From: Achromobacter sp. B7
GTDB lineage: Bacteria > Pseudomonadota > Gammaproteobacteria > Burkholderiales > Burkholderiaceae_B
Assembly (NCBI RefSeq): GCF_003600685.1
Contig: NZ_CP032084.1
Location: 4,588,001-4,652,000, forward strand
Length of the DNA: 64,000 nucleotides
Direction of reading: 5' to 3'
Shown here: positions 9,060-17,603 of the stretch, one piece after another
How the letters are laid out: each line of letters starts with the position of its first letter
Position numbering within the stretch: position 1 is the stretch's first letter
Notes under the pieces: generated by a model
Seen by the model: the letters and a program-made list of their open reading frames with translations, nothing else
Database searches by the model: none
Told to the model about the DNA's origin: nothing
Made by a program: the position numbers and the translations under genes

Positions 9060-10022
9060 TCACCGCCCCAAGCGGAAGCTTGTCCGGTATTGGCTGGGTG
9101 ACACCCCCAGCCGACGGGTGAATACCTCGCGCATGCGGCGGGCGTCGCGAAATCCGCATTCGTACGCCACGGTCTTCAATGGCGCCAGGTCGCGTTCCAG
9201 GCGCGCCCGCGCGGCGTCCACCCGGGCGCTTTCCACGAATTCCGCGGGCGTCACACGCGCATCGCGCCGGAACACCCGCGAGAAATTGCGGCGGCTCATC
9301 CGGGCAACGGCCGCCAACTCCGCTAGCCCCAGCTGACCGGACAGGTTCTCCAGCACAAACTGCTGCACGTGCGCCACCGCCGAGGTCTCCTCGACAAACG
9401 GCGTCAGAAACGGACTGAACTGCGACTGCCCGCCCGCGCGCTGCGTGAACACCACGAGCCGCTTCGCCACGTTCAGCGCGACCTCAGGCCCATGGTCCTG
9501 CGCCAGCAGATAGAGCGACAGGTCGATCCCCGCCGTGACGCCCGCCGACGTGTGCAGGCGGCCATCCTGCAAATACAGCCTATCCGCCTCGACCCGCAAC
9601 TCTGGGTATTCCGCGGCCAACGCCTGCGCATCGTTCCAGTGGGTGGTTACAACTGCGCCGTCCAGCAGACCCGCGCGCGCCAGCAGGAAGGCGCCGTTGC
9701 AGATGGACCCATACCGCGGCGCGAGCCGACAGGCGGCGCGCAACCAAGCTAGCGCCTCGGCCGGCTCGCGTTGCGTCGGCACGTCCGGACCGCCCGCGAC
9801 CAGCAGCAGGTCGGGGCTGTCAGACACCTCGGCGAAGTAACGCTGTGGCAGGATAGTCATGCCGTTAGAGCACGGAACGGCGCCGCGTGTGAGACCGATG
9901 AGCTCCAGCCGGTATTGCCGGGCAGGCAGCAGGAAGCGGTTCGCTTCCGCGAACACATCCATGGGGCCGCTGACGTCCAGGGCCTGCACGCCGGGAAACA
10001 CGAGAAGGGCGACGGTTTTCAT
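9060..10022 (-). CDS. GlxA-family transcriptional regulator (DJ-1/PfpI + AraC HTH)
   Basis: The first 190 residues form a DJ-1/PfpI-like class I amidotransferase fold (VALLVFPGVQALDVSGPMDV; GSICNGAFLLARAGLL with the nucleophile-elbow Cys). The last 100 residues are an AraC-type double HTH (LAELAAVARMSRRNFSRVF; KTVAYECGFRDARRMREVF). This is the usual GlxA/FtrA layout, about 320 residues. Such regulators often control catabolism of amines or small nitrogen compounds. The divergent neighbour at 10277 encodes an M24-like protein and is a plausible target. GC is higher than the surrounding island, so this pair may be a separately acquired or chromosomal segment. Confidence 0.92.
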   Translation of the reverse strand: MKTVALLVFPGVQALDVSGPMDVFAEANRFLLPARQYRLELIGLTRGAVPCSNGMTILPQRYFAEVSDSPDLLLVAGGPDVPTQREPAEALAWLRAACRLAPRYGSICNGAFLLARAGLLDGAVVTTHWNDAQALAAEYPELRVEADRLYLQDGRLHTSAGVTAGIDLSLYLLAQDHGPEVALNVAKRLVVFTQRAGGQSQFSPFLTPFVEETSAVAHVQQFVLENLSGQLGLAELAAVARMSRRNFSRVFRRDARVTPAEFVESARVDAARARLERDLAPLKTVAYECGFRDARRMREVFTRRLGVSPSQYRTSFRLGR

Positions 10023-10276
10023 GGCGGTTAACGGACGCCGAAGAGAAAAACGCTACGTTAGCTCAGCGTCGGCCAGGCGCACCAGCGCTCCCGCGCCCAT
10101 GGCCGTTAAACGGGCCAAGGCGGCCGGAAAGCGCCCTTGTCCGCCGGTCTGGCCCGGTATCGCGCCAGACTGGCACGATTTCGTCCCGCACTTTCCTGTC
10201 AGACACCCCTCATCCGCCCAGACTGTCACCTATCCAGCGCGGCATGCCGCCGCGCCAAGCCCACAGGAACCCCGCC

Positions 10277-10963
10277 ATGACGATGCCTCTCTCCCCCGCC
10301 AGCGAATGCGTTGGCCCCGCCTTCTCCGTGGACGGCATGCTGCGGGCGCGCAACAATACGCGCCAAGCCATAGCCGACATCGCGGCCCGCATCCAGCCGG
10401 GCATGGTGGAGGAAGACGCGGTAAAGCTCGCCAAGCAGACGCTCATCGACGCCGGCATGGCGCTGAGCTGGCATCCCACGCGCGTGCGGTTCGGCGCCAA
10501 TACACTCAAGTCCATGCGCCAACCCTCAGTACCGGGTGCGGTACTGGGCGAGCATGACATCTTCTTTCTGGACATCGCGCCCCGGCTCGACGCCTGGGAG
10601 GGCGACGGCGGCAAGTCGTACGTAGTGGGCAACGATGCGGAGCAAGCCCGGTGCGCGCGCGACGCCGAAGTCCTCTTTCACGACGTTCGCAACAAATGGC
10701 TGCGCGAACGCCTAACTGGCCAAGCGCTCTACGCCTATGCCGACCGCCAGTCGCGCGCAATGGGCTGGGAACTGAATTTCGACCTGCCAGGCCACCGCAT
10801 CTCCGACTTTCCCCACGCGGCCATCTACACGGGGTCGCTCGCCGACCTGGAGATCGCGCCGTCGGAAATGCGCTGGATTCTTGAGATCCATCTTCTGGAC
10901 CCACGCCGCCAATTCGGTGCATTCTTCGAGGACATGCTGCTGGACGACGCGCAGTACGGATGA
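10277..10963 (+). CDS. M24-family (Xaa-Pro aminopeptidase-like) metallohydrolase
   Basis: This 228-residue protein has the pita-bread metal ligands in order: Asp and Asp in FFLDIAPRLDAWEGDGGKS, His in LPGHRISDFPHA, Glu in ILEIHLLDP and Glu in FGAFFEDMLL. It lacks the N-terminal domain of full aminopeptidase P, as in the short M24 proteins. I start at the ATG at 10277 (MTMPLSPASECV) because AGGA precedes it; a longer frame begins at 10244. It is divergent from the GlxA-type regulator. Hydrolysis of a peptide or amide such as a creatinase-type substrate is possible but unproven. Confidence 0.8.
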   Translation: MTMPLSPASECVGPAFSVDGMLRARNNTRQAIADIAARIQPGMVEEDAVKLAKQTLIDAGMALSWHPTRVRFGANTLKSMRQPSVPGAVLGEHDIFFLDIAPRLDAWEGDGGKSYVVGNDAEQARCARDAEVLFHDVRNKWLRERLTGQALYAYADRQSRAMGWELNFDLPGHRISDFPHAAIYTGSLADLEIAPSEMRWILEIHLLDPRRQFGAFFEDMLLDDAQYG

Positions 10964-11261
10964 AGGCAGACGGAGGCGGGGCCTAGAACCGTCCGATGCA
11001 CCGTCCGCCTCTTCTGCGCGCTGTGCCCGACGAGCTGGCGGCCGCCACGCGCGAGCGTCACCTCTCGGCCAGAAGCGGCCGTTCAGGTGTGTCGTCGGTG
11101 AAACATCCAGGCGTCAGATCCACTCTGTAGCCGGTCACTTGATTATCGAAGGAAAGTCCTCCTTGCTCGGAAAGGAATTGTCTTGCACAAGGTGAGCCTT
11201 GTAGACTGAAGCAACATTCTGTTTCGAACAGCCCGAGGGCCGCTATAGGAGGACTAAGCCG
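10964..11261. other. Intergenic region with extragenic repeat
   Basis: No gene is seen. It contains one copy of a recurring extragenic motif (CGGCCAGAAGCGGCCGTTCA from 11066). It also holds the ribosome site AGGAGG (11247-11252), 9 bases before the GTG start of the next gene. Confidence 0.5.
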
Positions 11262-13688
11262 GTGATTAATCAGATAGACATAGCAAGCTTTGGTAGCTTC
11301 CAAGGTCTGGAGTGGAAAAAGACCGTTCGGGACAGCGGCAAAAACGTCAAGCTCTTCCAGCGTCTGAACATCCTCTATGGACGCAACTACTCTGGCAAGA
11401 CAACTCTCTCTCGCGTCTTTCGTGCGCTGGAAACGCGCAAGCTCCCCCTGAACTATATTGGCTCGTCCTTCACGGTGACTGGTGAGAAAGGTGCGGTCAC
11501 CGATGCTGACCTGCTGACGCACAACTATGACGTGCGGGTCTACAACCGCGACTTCGTGACCGACAACCTGAGCTTCCTAGTCAATCAGGAGATCGGAGGC
11601 GTTATCAAGACCTTCGCCATCGTCGGCGAGCAGAACAAGGAGATTGACGACGCCATTGCTGCCATCGAGGCCAAGCTTGGTAGTGTGGAGGGCAAGGCTG
11701 GACTGCGTTTTGACCTGGAGGCCAAGAAGAGAGAGCGCGATCGCACCAAGACAGCCCACAGCACGGCTTTGAACGGTCTGGAACAGAAGCTGCGCTCACA
11801 TGCTGCTGAGAAGATCAAGAAGAATCCCCTGTACCGTGTGCCCGTCTACACCATCGACCATATCAAACGCGACATTGCTTCCACCTGTACGCCCGGCTTC
11901 ATCGCCCTGAGCCCTGAGGAACAAGCAAGCAAGCTCACCTTGCTCAAGCAGGAAGCCCTACCTGACATCGAAGGCACTCTGGCCATCACTCTCCAGCTGG
12001 AGTTGCTGAAGGCCACTGCTGAACCTCTTCTGTCCAAGGCGATAACGCCTACCAAAGCGATTGAAGAGCTGCTAAAGGACAGCGCTTTGCAGCTTTGGGT
12101 CAAGGAAGGTATCGGACACCACCGGGACAAACGGGACACCTGTGCCTTCTGCCGACAGGACTTGCCGCACGACATTTGGCAGATGCTGGACGAGCACTTC
12201 AGCAAAGAGTCGGGCGACCTGGAAACCGCCTTGGATGCTGCTATAGCGTCAGTCACGGACGAGATCAAGTCCATCGCTGGGCTCAATACCTTTACAGGTA
12301 CTCAGTTTTATGCGGATGAGCGTACCGCATTTGAAGCGAGCAGCAAGGCACTGTCGGAAGCACTTGGTGTCTACAAAAAGGACTTGGAATTACTGAAGAA
12401 GTCGCTTGAGACTCGCAAGAACAACCTGTTCCAGCTCGTGCTTCTGAAGCCCCCTTCCCATGACGCCAAGGAGATCGAGAAGCATGTTCAGGACATCAAT
12501 GCGCTGATCGTCACGAGCAACGGCAAGACGAGGACCCTGGAAAAAGACAAGACTGCTGCCATAGATGCACTTCGCATGGCTAACGTGTTCGCGTTTGCTG
12601 ATGCGATCACCTATGACAAGGAGGTTGCCCGCATAGCCACCCTAAAGGCCGGCGCCGACACGGCAGGCACGGCCCATGCGGAAGCGGAAAAAGAGATCCG
12701 TGACGCGGAAGCAGAGGTCCAAAATTTGAGAGCCAGGCAAAAGGATGAGCGGAAGGGGGCCGAGCGAGTCAACTCCCTGCTCAACAACTTCTTCGGCCAT
12801 GACGGTATCAAGCTTGAAGCGCGCGACGGCGCAGACAAAGCCACGGTCAAGTTTGAAATCACGCGAAACGGCAACGCCGCGTACAACCTCAGCGAAGGGG
12901 AGTGCAGCCTGATTGCCTTCTGCTATTTTATTGCCAAGCTGGAAGACCCTGAGAGCAAAGGCAAAGAACTGATTATCTACATTGATGATCCAATTTCTAG
13001 CCTAGACGGAAACCATATCTTCTTCATGTTCAGCTTGATTGAGAGCTTGATTGCCAAGCCGATCAAGAATGCTGACGGTTCAAACGCCTACCGCTACAAG
13101 CAGCTTTTTATCTCCACCCATAATCTGGATTTCCTGAAGTACCTCAAGCGCCTGTCCATTCCGAAGAAGAAAATCACTGCTGGTGAAGGCAAGACGAAAA
13201 GTGCCGATGACCACGAACATTTCATGATCGAGCGCAACGGCGCTTCAAGCAACATCTTGCTCATGCCGTCTTATCTCAAAGATTACATAACTGAGTTTCA
13301 CTACCTCTTCCATCAAATCTACAAGTGCAAAGATCAATCTGCCGCAGCAGATAGCCATGAACCATTTTTCGGCTTTGGCAACAACCTGCGAAAATTCCTA
13401 GAAGCCTTTCTGTTCTTCAAGTACCCCTATCATGATGATAGAAATGACGCCTTTGAACGGATCAAGAAATTCTTTGGGGAAGAGGAAGATACAGCAGTTG
13501 CACTGGTAAATCGGCTTAACAACGAGTTTTCGCATCTGGAGGCCATCCCAGATAGAGGCTTTAAGCCCGTGGAAATTCCTGAGATCGCCAAGGTAGCCAA
13601 CTATGTCCTGGACAAGATTTACGCTGCCGACAAGGTGCAATATAACGCTTTGTTGAAGAGCATTGGAGAGCCTGAGCGAGTGGGCTGA
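11262..13688 (+). CDS. rloC: RloC/PrrC-like ATPase with HEPN-type anticodon-nuclease motif
   Basis: The 808-residue protein has the SMC/ABC-ATPase layout: Walker A GRNYSGKTT (residues 40-48), a long middle coiled coil interrupted by CAFC (Cys294 and Cys297, a possible zinc hook), the ABC signature LSEGE (about 543-547) and Walker B IIYIDDPISSLD (about 572-583). The C-terminal domain carries Arg710-x3-Glu714 and His758 in NRLNNEFSH, matching the Arg/Glu/His catalytic set of PrrC-type anticodon nucleases; Arg751-x6-His758 also fits the HEPN pattern. Size and order fit RloC, a DNA-damage- or phage-responsive tRNA nuclease. It stands alone, with no type I restriction genes beside it. The GTG start has a strong AGGAGG 9 bases upstream. 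Confidence 0.8.
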   Translation: MINQIDIASFGSFQGLEWKKTVRDSGKNVKLFQRLNILYGRNYSGKTTLSRVFRALETRKLPLNYIGSSFTVTGEKGAVTDADLLTHNYDVRVYNRDFVTDNLSFLVNQEIGGVIKTFAIVGEQNKEIDDAIAAIEAKLGSVEGKAGLRFDLEAKKRERDRTKTAHSTALNGLEQKLRSHAAEKIKKNPLYRVPVYTIDHIKRDIASTCTPGFIALSPEEQASKLTLLKQEALPDIEGTLAITLQLELLKATAEPLLSKAITPTKAIEELLKDSALQLWVKEGIGHHRDKRDTCAFCRQDLPHDIWQMLDEHFSKESGDLETALDAAIASVTDEIKSIAGLNTFTGTQFYADERTAFEASSKALSEALGVYKKDLELLKKSLETRKNNLFQLVLLKPPSHDAKEIEKHVQDINALIVTSNGKTRTLEKDKTAAIDALRMANVFAFADAITYDKEVARIATLKAGADTAGTAHAEAEKEIRDAEAEVQNLRARQKDERKGAERVNSLLNNFFGHDGIKLEARDGADKATVKFEITRNGNAAYNLSEGECSLIAFCYFIAKLEDPESKGKELIIYIDDPISSLDGNHIFFMFSLIESLIAKPIKNADGSNAYRYKQLFISTHNLDFLKYLKRLSIPKKKITAGEGKTKSADDHEHFMIERNGASSNILLMPSYLKDYITEFHYLFHQIYKCKDQSAAADSHEPFFGFGNNLRKFLEAFLFFKYPYHDDRNDAFERIKKFFGEEEDTAVALVNRLNNEFSHLEAIPDRGFKPVEIPEIAKVANYVLDKIYAADKVQYNALLKSIGEPERVG

Positions 13689-14092
13689 AGAATCGCTCGC
13701 AATGTTCGATTGTTGGACGGAGGCCGCCACATAAATCAATCCATGCCGAACGGCCGCTCCGGGTCGAAATCGGTCGGACAAGTGGTGCTATCTCCGGATG
13801 GGCCGGCCCGTAAAAACACTCTTATGGCTTGACATCGAACACAGTTACTCAAGTGTCGAAGACGGCCGGCGGCCGCAAGTGACGCCGGCGCAGCCGGCGT
13901 CGCGCCGCACTTGAACGCGAGAACGACGTGGCACCCTGACCGGCAAAGCAGACCCGCCACCCCGTATGGCTTGCAACGGTCCAACTTCGAAGAGCAGCCG
14001 TTGCCCTGCAGCGTCGCTTAGCAGGGGCTGAGCCACGATGGGCTGATGGCGCGCAGAAGCAGAAAGGCCCGCCGAAGCGGGCCGGGATGGCG
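13689..14092. other. Intergenic region with hairpin
   Basis: No supported gene is seen in these 400 bp. It holds a minus-strand copy of the extragenic motif (CGACCCGGAGCGGCCGTTC, 13748-13766) and a perfect 9-bp hairpin GACGCCGGC-GCA-GCCGGCGTC (13881-13901) without a T tract. Confidence 0.5.
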
Positions 14093-14503
14093 TCAATCGA
14101 TCGCGGCGAAAATGGCTTTTGCCTCGGCGTGTTCGCCGGCGAAGTCGCGCAGGGCGTGATACTTCTCGGCTAGGTCGTCGCTACGGTATTGGCTGCACAG
14201 TTCGCAGAGCGCGTACAGCGTTGCCACGATGCCGGCGGCGTCCGCCGACATGGTCCGGTCGCACCAGTTCATCGGCCACACGATGTGAAGCGTCTCGTAG
14301 TCGGCCGGGGCCATGTAGAAGCCGTTCGGGATCTCGTAGTAGTGCCAGTAGCCGCCGCTGTACTCCTGCGACAGGCGATCCAGCCAGTTGTAGACGGAGA
14401 TTTCCCCGCGCAGCATCAGGCGGATGCCGAAGTGTTTGGGCAAGAAGGCCAGACGATCGTGATCGGGAACCAGGCGGGCTTTAGCGAGGGTGGCGTGCGT
14501 CAT
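14093..14503 (-). CDS. klcA: KlcA/ArdB-family anti-restriction protein
   Basis: I start at the ATG giving MTHATLAKARLVP, preceded by AAGGAG with a 7-base spacer, for 136 residues; a longer frame to 14584 is unlikely. Family hallmarks are present in order: LAFLPKHFGIRLML, a Y-W-L-D-R-L-S core (VYNWLDRLSQEYSGGYWHYY), NGFYMAP, MSADAAGIVATLYALC and the C-terminal RDFAGEHAEAKAIFAAID. KlcA/ArdB proteins protect incoming mobile DNA from type I restriction without resembling DNA. IncP-1 plasmids carry klcA under KorB control, which fits the incC/korB genes elsewhere here. Confidence 0.92.
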   Translation of the reverse strand: MTHATLAKARLVPDHDRLAFLPKHFGIRLMLRGEISVYNWLDRLSQEYSGGYWHYYEIPNGFYMAPADYETLHIVWPMNWCDRTMSADAAGIVATLYALCELCSQYRSDDLAEKYHALRDFAGEHAEAKAIFAAID

Positions 14504-14820
14504 GTAGTGCTCCTTGGTAGAGGGCCCCAGCCAGGGTGGCGGGACGGGAGCACTGGCGCCCTGCGGAACAAGCGCCGGGGGCAAGGGGACGTGGAATATA
14601 AAGTGAGCGCAGCGAGCGGCTATATGCCGCGAAAGCCCCTTGCGCCTGGCGCGCGCAGGGCCAAGATGCGCCCAGGCCTGACACCCAGGCTGGTCCCGTT
14701 CCCAGCACCATACCGTTCGCCTTGTCCGAATCGGATGGCGTCCCTATAACAGCAAGTGCGGCGGCTGAGAGCCGGGGCGTGATCAGCGTTGTGGCGGGCG
14801 ATTCCCCTTACGAGGATGCT
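14504..14820. other. klcA upstream region and start of repeat module copy 2
   Basis: No separate gene is assigned. Positions 14583-14645 match the block upstream of the partial methyltransferase (about 533-590), and from 14660 the similarity to 2930-3745 begins. Upstream TTG codons could lengthen the next gene, but its similarity to copy 1 and codon use do not support that. Confidence 0.5.
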
Positions 14821-15480
14821 GTGCGCGAGCCGCACCAACAAGTCTGGCCAGAGACGGAAGCTACTCTGCCTGCCACGTGCGCGCCAGACGTGGAATCGTT
14901 TGGGTACGCTGCCTATGCCGCACATCACTCCTGCAGCCCGATTTTCTTCGATCTGAACAATAGCTTGCCGGAATTTGCGGGGAGGAATACAAGTACTGTC
15001 AGCTGCCAGGACCCGGCCACTCTCGGTCCTGTCATACCAACCCTTCAAGGAAGGCCTTTGAAAGACGTTGACCTTGCTGCATTGCAGATCGCCTGCCGGA
15101 ATTTGGCGAGAGGCGCCCTATGGTCAGAACAGGGAACTCCCGAGATTGCCGTGGCGAAGCTTGCGGGCGAATTCATGCGAATTGCAGCTACGCAGGTCGC
15201 TGACGTGATCGAATGTGGTCGAGATCCCAACATAGTCACACGCGCGGTCAGCTACCTTACCTACACCCATGTCGCTCCTGTTGGAGTTGATGCGAAATGG
15301 TGGTTCACTGAGTTGCTCACTTGCCTGGTTGAACTGGCCGTGCCATCAATGATCCTGACGTCCGAATCCAGGGCCTTCCTGCTCGATGCGCAAGAAGGGA
15401 TCGCGGAATCTTTAGGGCCGGGAGAGGACTAGAGGCACGAGCCAAAAGAGCGCAGCCTATACTGAACTGATAGCTCCTTT
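14660..15480 (+). repeat. Repeat module, copy 2
   Basis: Homologous to 2930-3745, including a full paralogue of the hypothetical gene and the tail CCTATACTGAACTGA. Here the module runs on into a SRAP gene at 15495. The same spot in copy 1 leads instead to the origin-like repeat after about 100 bp. Confidence 0.8.
14821..15432 (+). CDS. Hypothetical protein, paralogue of the gene at 3088
   Basis: From the GTG at 14821 (VREPHQQ) the 203 residues align end to end with the copy at 3088-3699, with scattered substitutions and no gap. The frame can be extended to a TTG at 14722, but the extra residues have no counterpart. No domain is recognised. The conserved helical C-terminal half contains one invariant KWWFTELL segment. 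The gene ends 62 bp before the SRAP start. Function unknown. Confidence 0.55.
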   Translation: MREPHQQVWPETEATLPATCAPDVESFGYAAYAAHHSCSPIFFDLNNSLPEFAGRNTSTVSCQDPATLGPVIPTLQGRPLKDVDLAALQIACRNLARGALWSEQGTPEIAVAKLAGEFMRIAATQVADVIECGRDPNIVTRAVSYLTYTHVAPVGVDAKWWFTELLTCLVELAVPSMILTSESRAFLLDAQEGIAESLGPGED

Positions 15481-15494
15481 CCACGAGCTCAGCG

Positions 15495-16156
15495 ATGTGC
15501 GGTCGAATTGTCCAGAAATCGGGTCCGCTAAACTACGTTGAGCGGATCTTTACCAACCAGAGCCAGATCTTCGCGGACCCAACGGGGCCGCGATTCAACA
15601 TACCCCCGGGCACGCGCCCGCTTACTTTGCATCGCCTGGCTGAAGGCACCGAGGCCATAGGTAAGCTGCCGTGGGGTTACAAGCGCCCCGACTCCAAACA
15701 CTTCATGAGCAACGCGAAGCTGGAGACCATCCTGAAAACGGATGGCCCTGGCGCTTTCTCATCGGGGCTGGCCGCATTCTGGTGCCGGCATACGGCTGGT
15801 ACGAGTGGCCCGTGCTTGCGGACGGCACGAAGCAGCCCCACTACATTCACGGTGATGGCCCGCTCTACTTTGCGGCGCTCACCGCGTGGAAACCGGGCAC
15901 CGAACTCGATGCCGCGCACGGATTCGCTATCGTGACGAACGACACCGAAGGGGGGATGGTGGACATCCACGCCAGGCGGCCTGTTGCGCTGCCATCGGAT
16001 GTCGCTTGGCGATGGATCAACCCGTCCTACCTGACGGACGACGCCCGGGAGCTGTTGAACAAAGGCGTGCCTGAAGACGCCTTCACCTGGCACCCGGTGC
16101 GACAAGAGGTGGGAAATTCGAAATATCAGCTTGCGGACGCCATAGAACCAATATAA
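15495..16156 (+). pseudogene. SRAP (HMCES/YedK-type) gene with frameshift
   Basis: The first frame begins MCGRIVQ with the conserved Cys2 that crosslinks abasic sites in SRAP proteins, and runs to SNAKLETIL. Family similarity then continues one base back in another frame: RFLIGAGRILVPAYGWYEW, then HARRPVALP with the conserved His, and a normal C-terminus at 16156. The switch falls around 15745-15765 and fits loss of a single base. I see no convincing slippery heptamer with a stimulatory structure, so a broken gene or sequence error is more likely than programmed frameshifting. Without the shift it would be a normal SRAP protein of about 220 residues. Confidence 0.8.
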
Positions 16157-16295
16157 CGGCGCCAGCGGTTCGTTGCGTCCCCGACCTGTAGTCCGCCCCG
16201 AAGTTAGCGGCTGAACAACTCCCAGCAACTAGGCTGAGCCGTCTAGCGGGCGACATCGGGAACAATCTTTGCGGGGACCTGTCTTCGGCTAAACC

Positions 16296-16547
16296 ATGCC
16301 AGCGTGCGTAAAAAAAATGGCGATGAACTCAGACGAAATTCTTGCAACGATGATCCTTCGCTCCCCCCCTCCACTTCATTTCGGGGACTGGGCGGACATC
16401 CTGGATGAATACGCTTCCTGCCTAGAGAGATGCAGTGGGAAACTGGATGCCGAAGAACTCGACCGCCTGTTAGAGGTCGGCGCCATGTTCTATCGAACGC
16501 TCGCGCGTGCGGAAGCCTATCGGAAGTGCGTCATCACGGACCCGTGA
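16296..16547 (+). CDS. Small hypothetical protein
   Basis: An 83-residue frame, or 74 residues if the ATG at 16323 (MNSDEILATMIL) is used. The sequence is acidic and helical (DWADILDEYASCLERCSG) and looks like a genuine small island protein, but I recognise no family. Its last 78 bp overlap the end of the convergent CrpP-like gene. Confidence 0.5.
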   Translation: MPACVKKMAMNSDEILATMILRSPPPLHFGDWADILDEYASCLERCSGKLDAEELDRLLEVGAMFYRTLARAEAYRKCVITDP

Positions 16548-16814
16548 CGCCAGCCGCGGCCTGCAAACATCCTGAACAGATCGCCACCCCGCTTCCCAAG
16601 CGTCCACAGCTGCCTGCCACTCATGAATCGGCTGTCCACTATGCGCCGGCATGTTGTGGGCCTTCAAGAAAGGGCACGAAAATATCGAGTCGCCTCGGCG
16701 CGCGGCCATCGCACCCAGTTCCATAACGCAACGCATGATGGTTCTCCGAGAGACGGTTTCGTTAGTTTCCCGAACCACTGCGGTTGGGTCAACCAGTGCA
16801 ACAATTCGAGGCAT
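16470..16814 (-). CDS. Rmf/CrpP-like small protein
   Basis: From the ATG at 16812-16814 (MPRIVALVDPTAV) this gives about 114 residues. The part resembling the ribosome modulation factor/CrpP family is MELGAMAARRGDSIFSCPF followed by an aromatic repeat ending AWEAGWRSVQ: a G-A-x-A-A-x-x-G turn, a C-P-[FY] motif and a terminal W-x-x-G-W. Such proteins are frequent on integrative elements, and one has been linked to ciprofloxacin tolerance. A longer frame reaches 16919. Start and function are uncertain. Confidence 0.5.
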   Translation of the reverse strand: MPRIVALVDPTAVVRETNETVSRRTIMRCVMELGAMAARRGDSIFSCPFLKAHNMPAHSGQPIHEWQAAVDAWEAGWRSVQDVCRPRLASRVRDDALPIGFRTRERSIEHGADL

Positions 16815-16945
16815 AACTGACACACTGCGGCGCGTAGACATCTCAGTCGCTGCAGCGCGGGACCGCAGTGCCCAGCCTCGGCCCACTGGCCGGCATGGCG
16901 CGCACGCGGCCCTATCCATTCAAGGGCGTAGCAGTACTCGGTTTA

Positions 16946-16965
16946 TACTGTTCATCCATACAGTA
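16946..16965 (+). promoter_or_regulatory. LexA (SOS) box
   Basis: TACTGTTCATCCATACAGTA matches the SOS consensus TACTGT-(AT)4-ACAGTA with CTG-N10-CAG intact and symmetric flanks. It lies 18 bp upstream of the ATG at 16984, so LexA binding would block transcription until DNA damage. Confidence 0.8.
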
Positions 16966-16983
16966 CTACTCCACCCTCACATC

Positions 16984-17292
16984 ATGCTTTGCACTGTCAC
17001 TCGTACCCATCATCTTGGCGTAAAACGTCACGACCGGGACCCTGGTCCGGCGCTCACCGGCACGGTTCGGATGTACTCCATCATGCGCGATGACATGAAG
17101 CGGTACATACGCGTCATGACTATGGACGGCCTTCAAAAGTTCGGGGCGGCCGACAAGGGCGCGATACCCGACCTGTTACAGCCGGAATTGCTAACGTTCT
17201 CGTCGGACCGAGGCATGATGGTCTGCGGCTTTGAAGAGATCGACGGTCGACGCTACTACCAGGGATGGTGGATGCGCTGGATCCAATCATGA
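16984..17292 (+). CDS. Hypothetical protein under a LexA box
   Basis: I start at the ATG at 16984, directly behind the SOS box, for 102 residues. The frame extends further upstream, but the LexA box and poor codon use argue against it. The C-terminal part (MYSIMRDDMKRYIRVMTMD, then MVCGFEEIDGRRYYQGWWM) looks like a compact alpha/beta domain. I do not recognise the family. Its SOS control together with a nearby SRAP gene and RloC-like nuclease suggests a role in the element's damage response; that is inference. Confidence 0.6.
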   Translation: MLCTVTRTHHLGVKRHDRDPGPALTGTVRMYSIMRDDMKRYIRVMTMDGLQKFGAADKGAIPDLLQPELLTFSSDRGMMVCGFEEIDGRRYYQGWWMRWIQS

Positions 17293-17603
17293 CTTCGTTG
17301 CGTATTTAGGCGCCCGGATAGCGGACGGCACGAAGACGCCCGTTACCCTCGAACGATCGATTCCGTCTTACGTTTGATGGCTCTTTCAGAGTGCGCTTGG
17401 TAAGTCAACGATCGACTCTATGTCGCGAACACGCCGTGGAATGACCATCTGCTCCAATCACTGAGGAAAGGGAGATGAAGGCCATCGGCGACGAACGATA
17501 GTGTTGGCCCCTGTGCCGGGTTACATGCTCGGCTTCGTTTTCCCTGAACGACGTGCAGTAGTACCTACCGTGCCTGTTTTGAAGTTATCCATCTTTTGGC
17601 TGC

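Noticed and set aside
14620..15048. Minus-strand frames opposite both copies of the repeat module
   Set aside because: They share sequence only because the module is duplicated; their N- and C-termini differ between the copies, and the plus-strand frame is better conserved.
15735..15765. Programmed -1 frameshift in the SRAP gene
   Set aside because: GAAAACG is not a standard slippery heptamer and no pseudoknot was visible, so a one-base loss is simpler.
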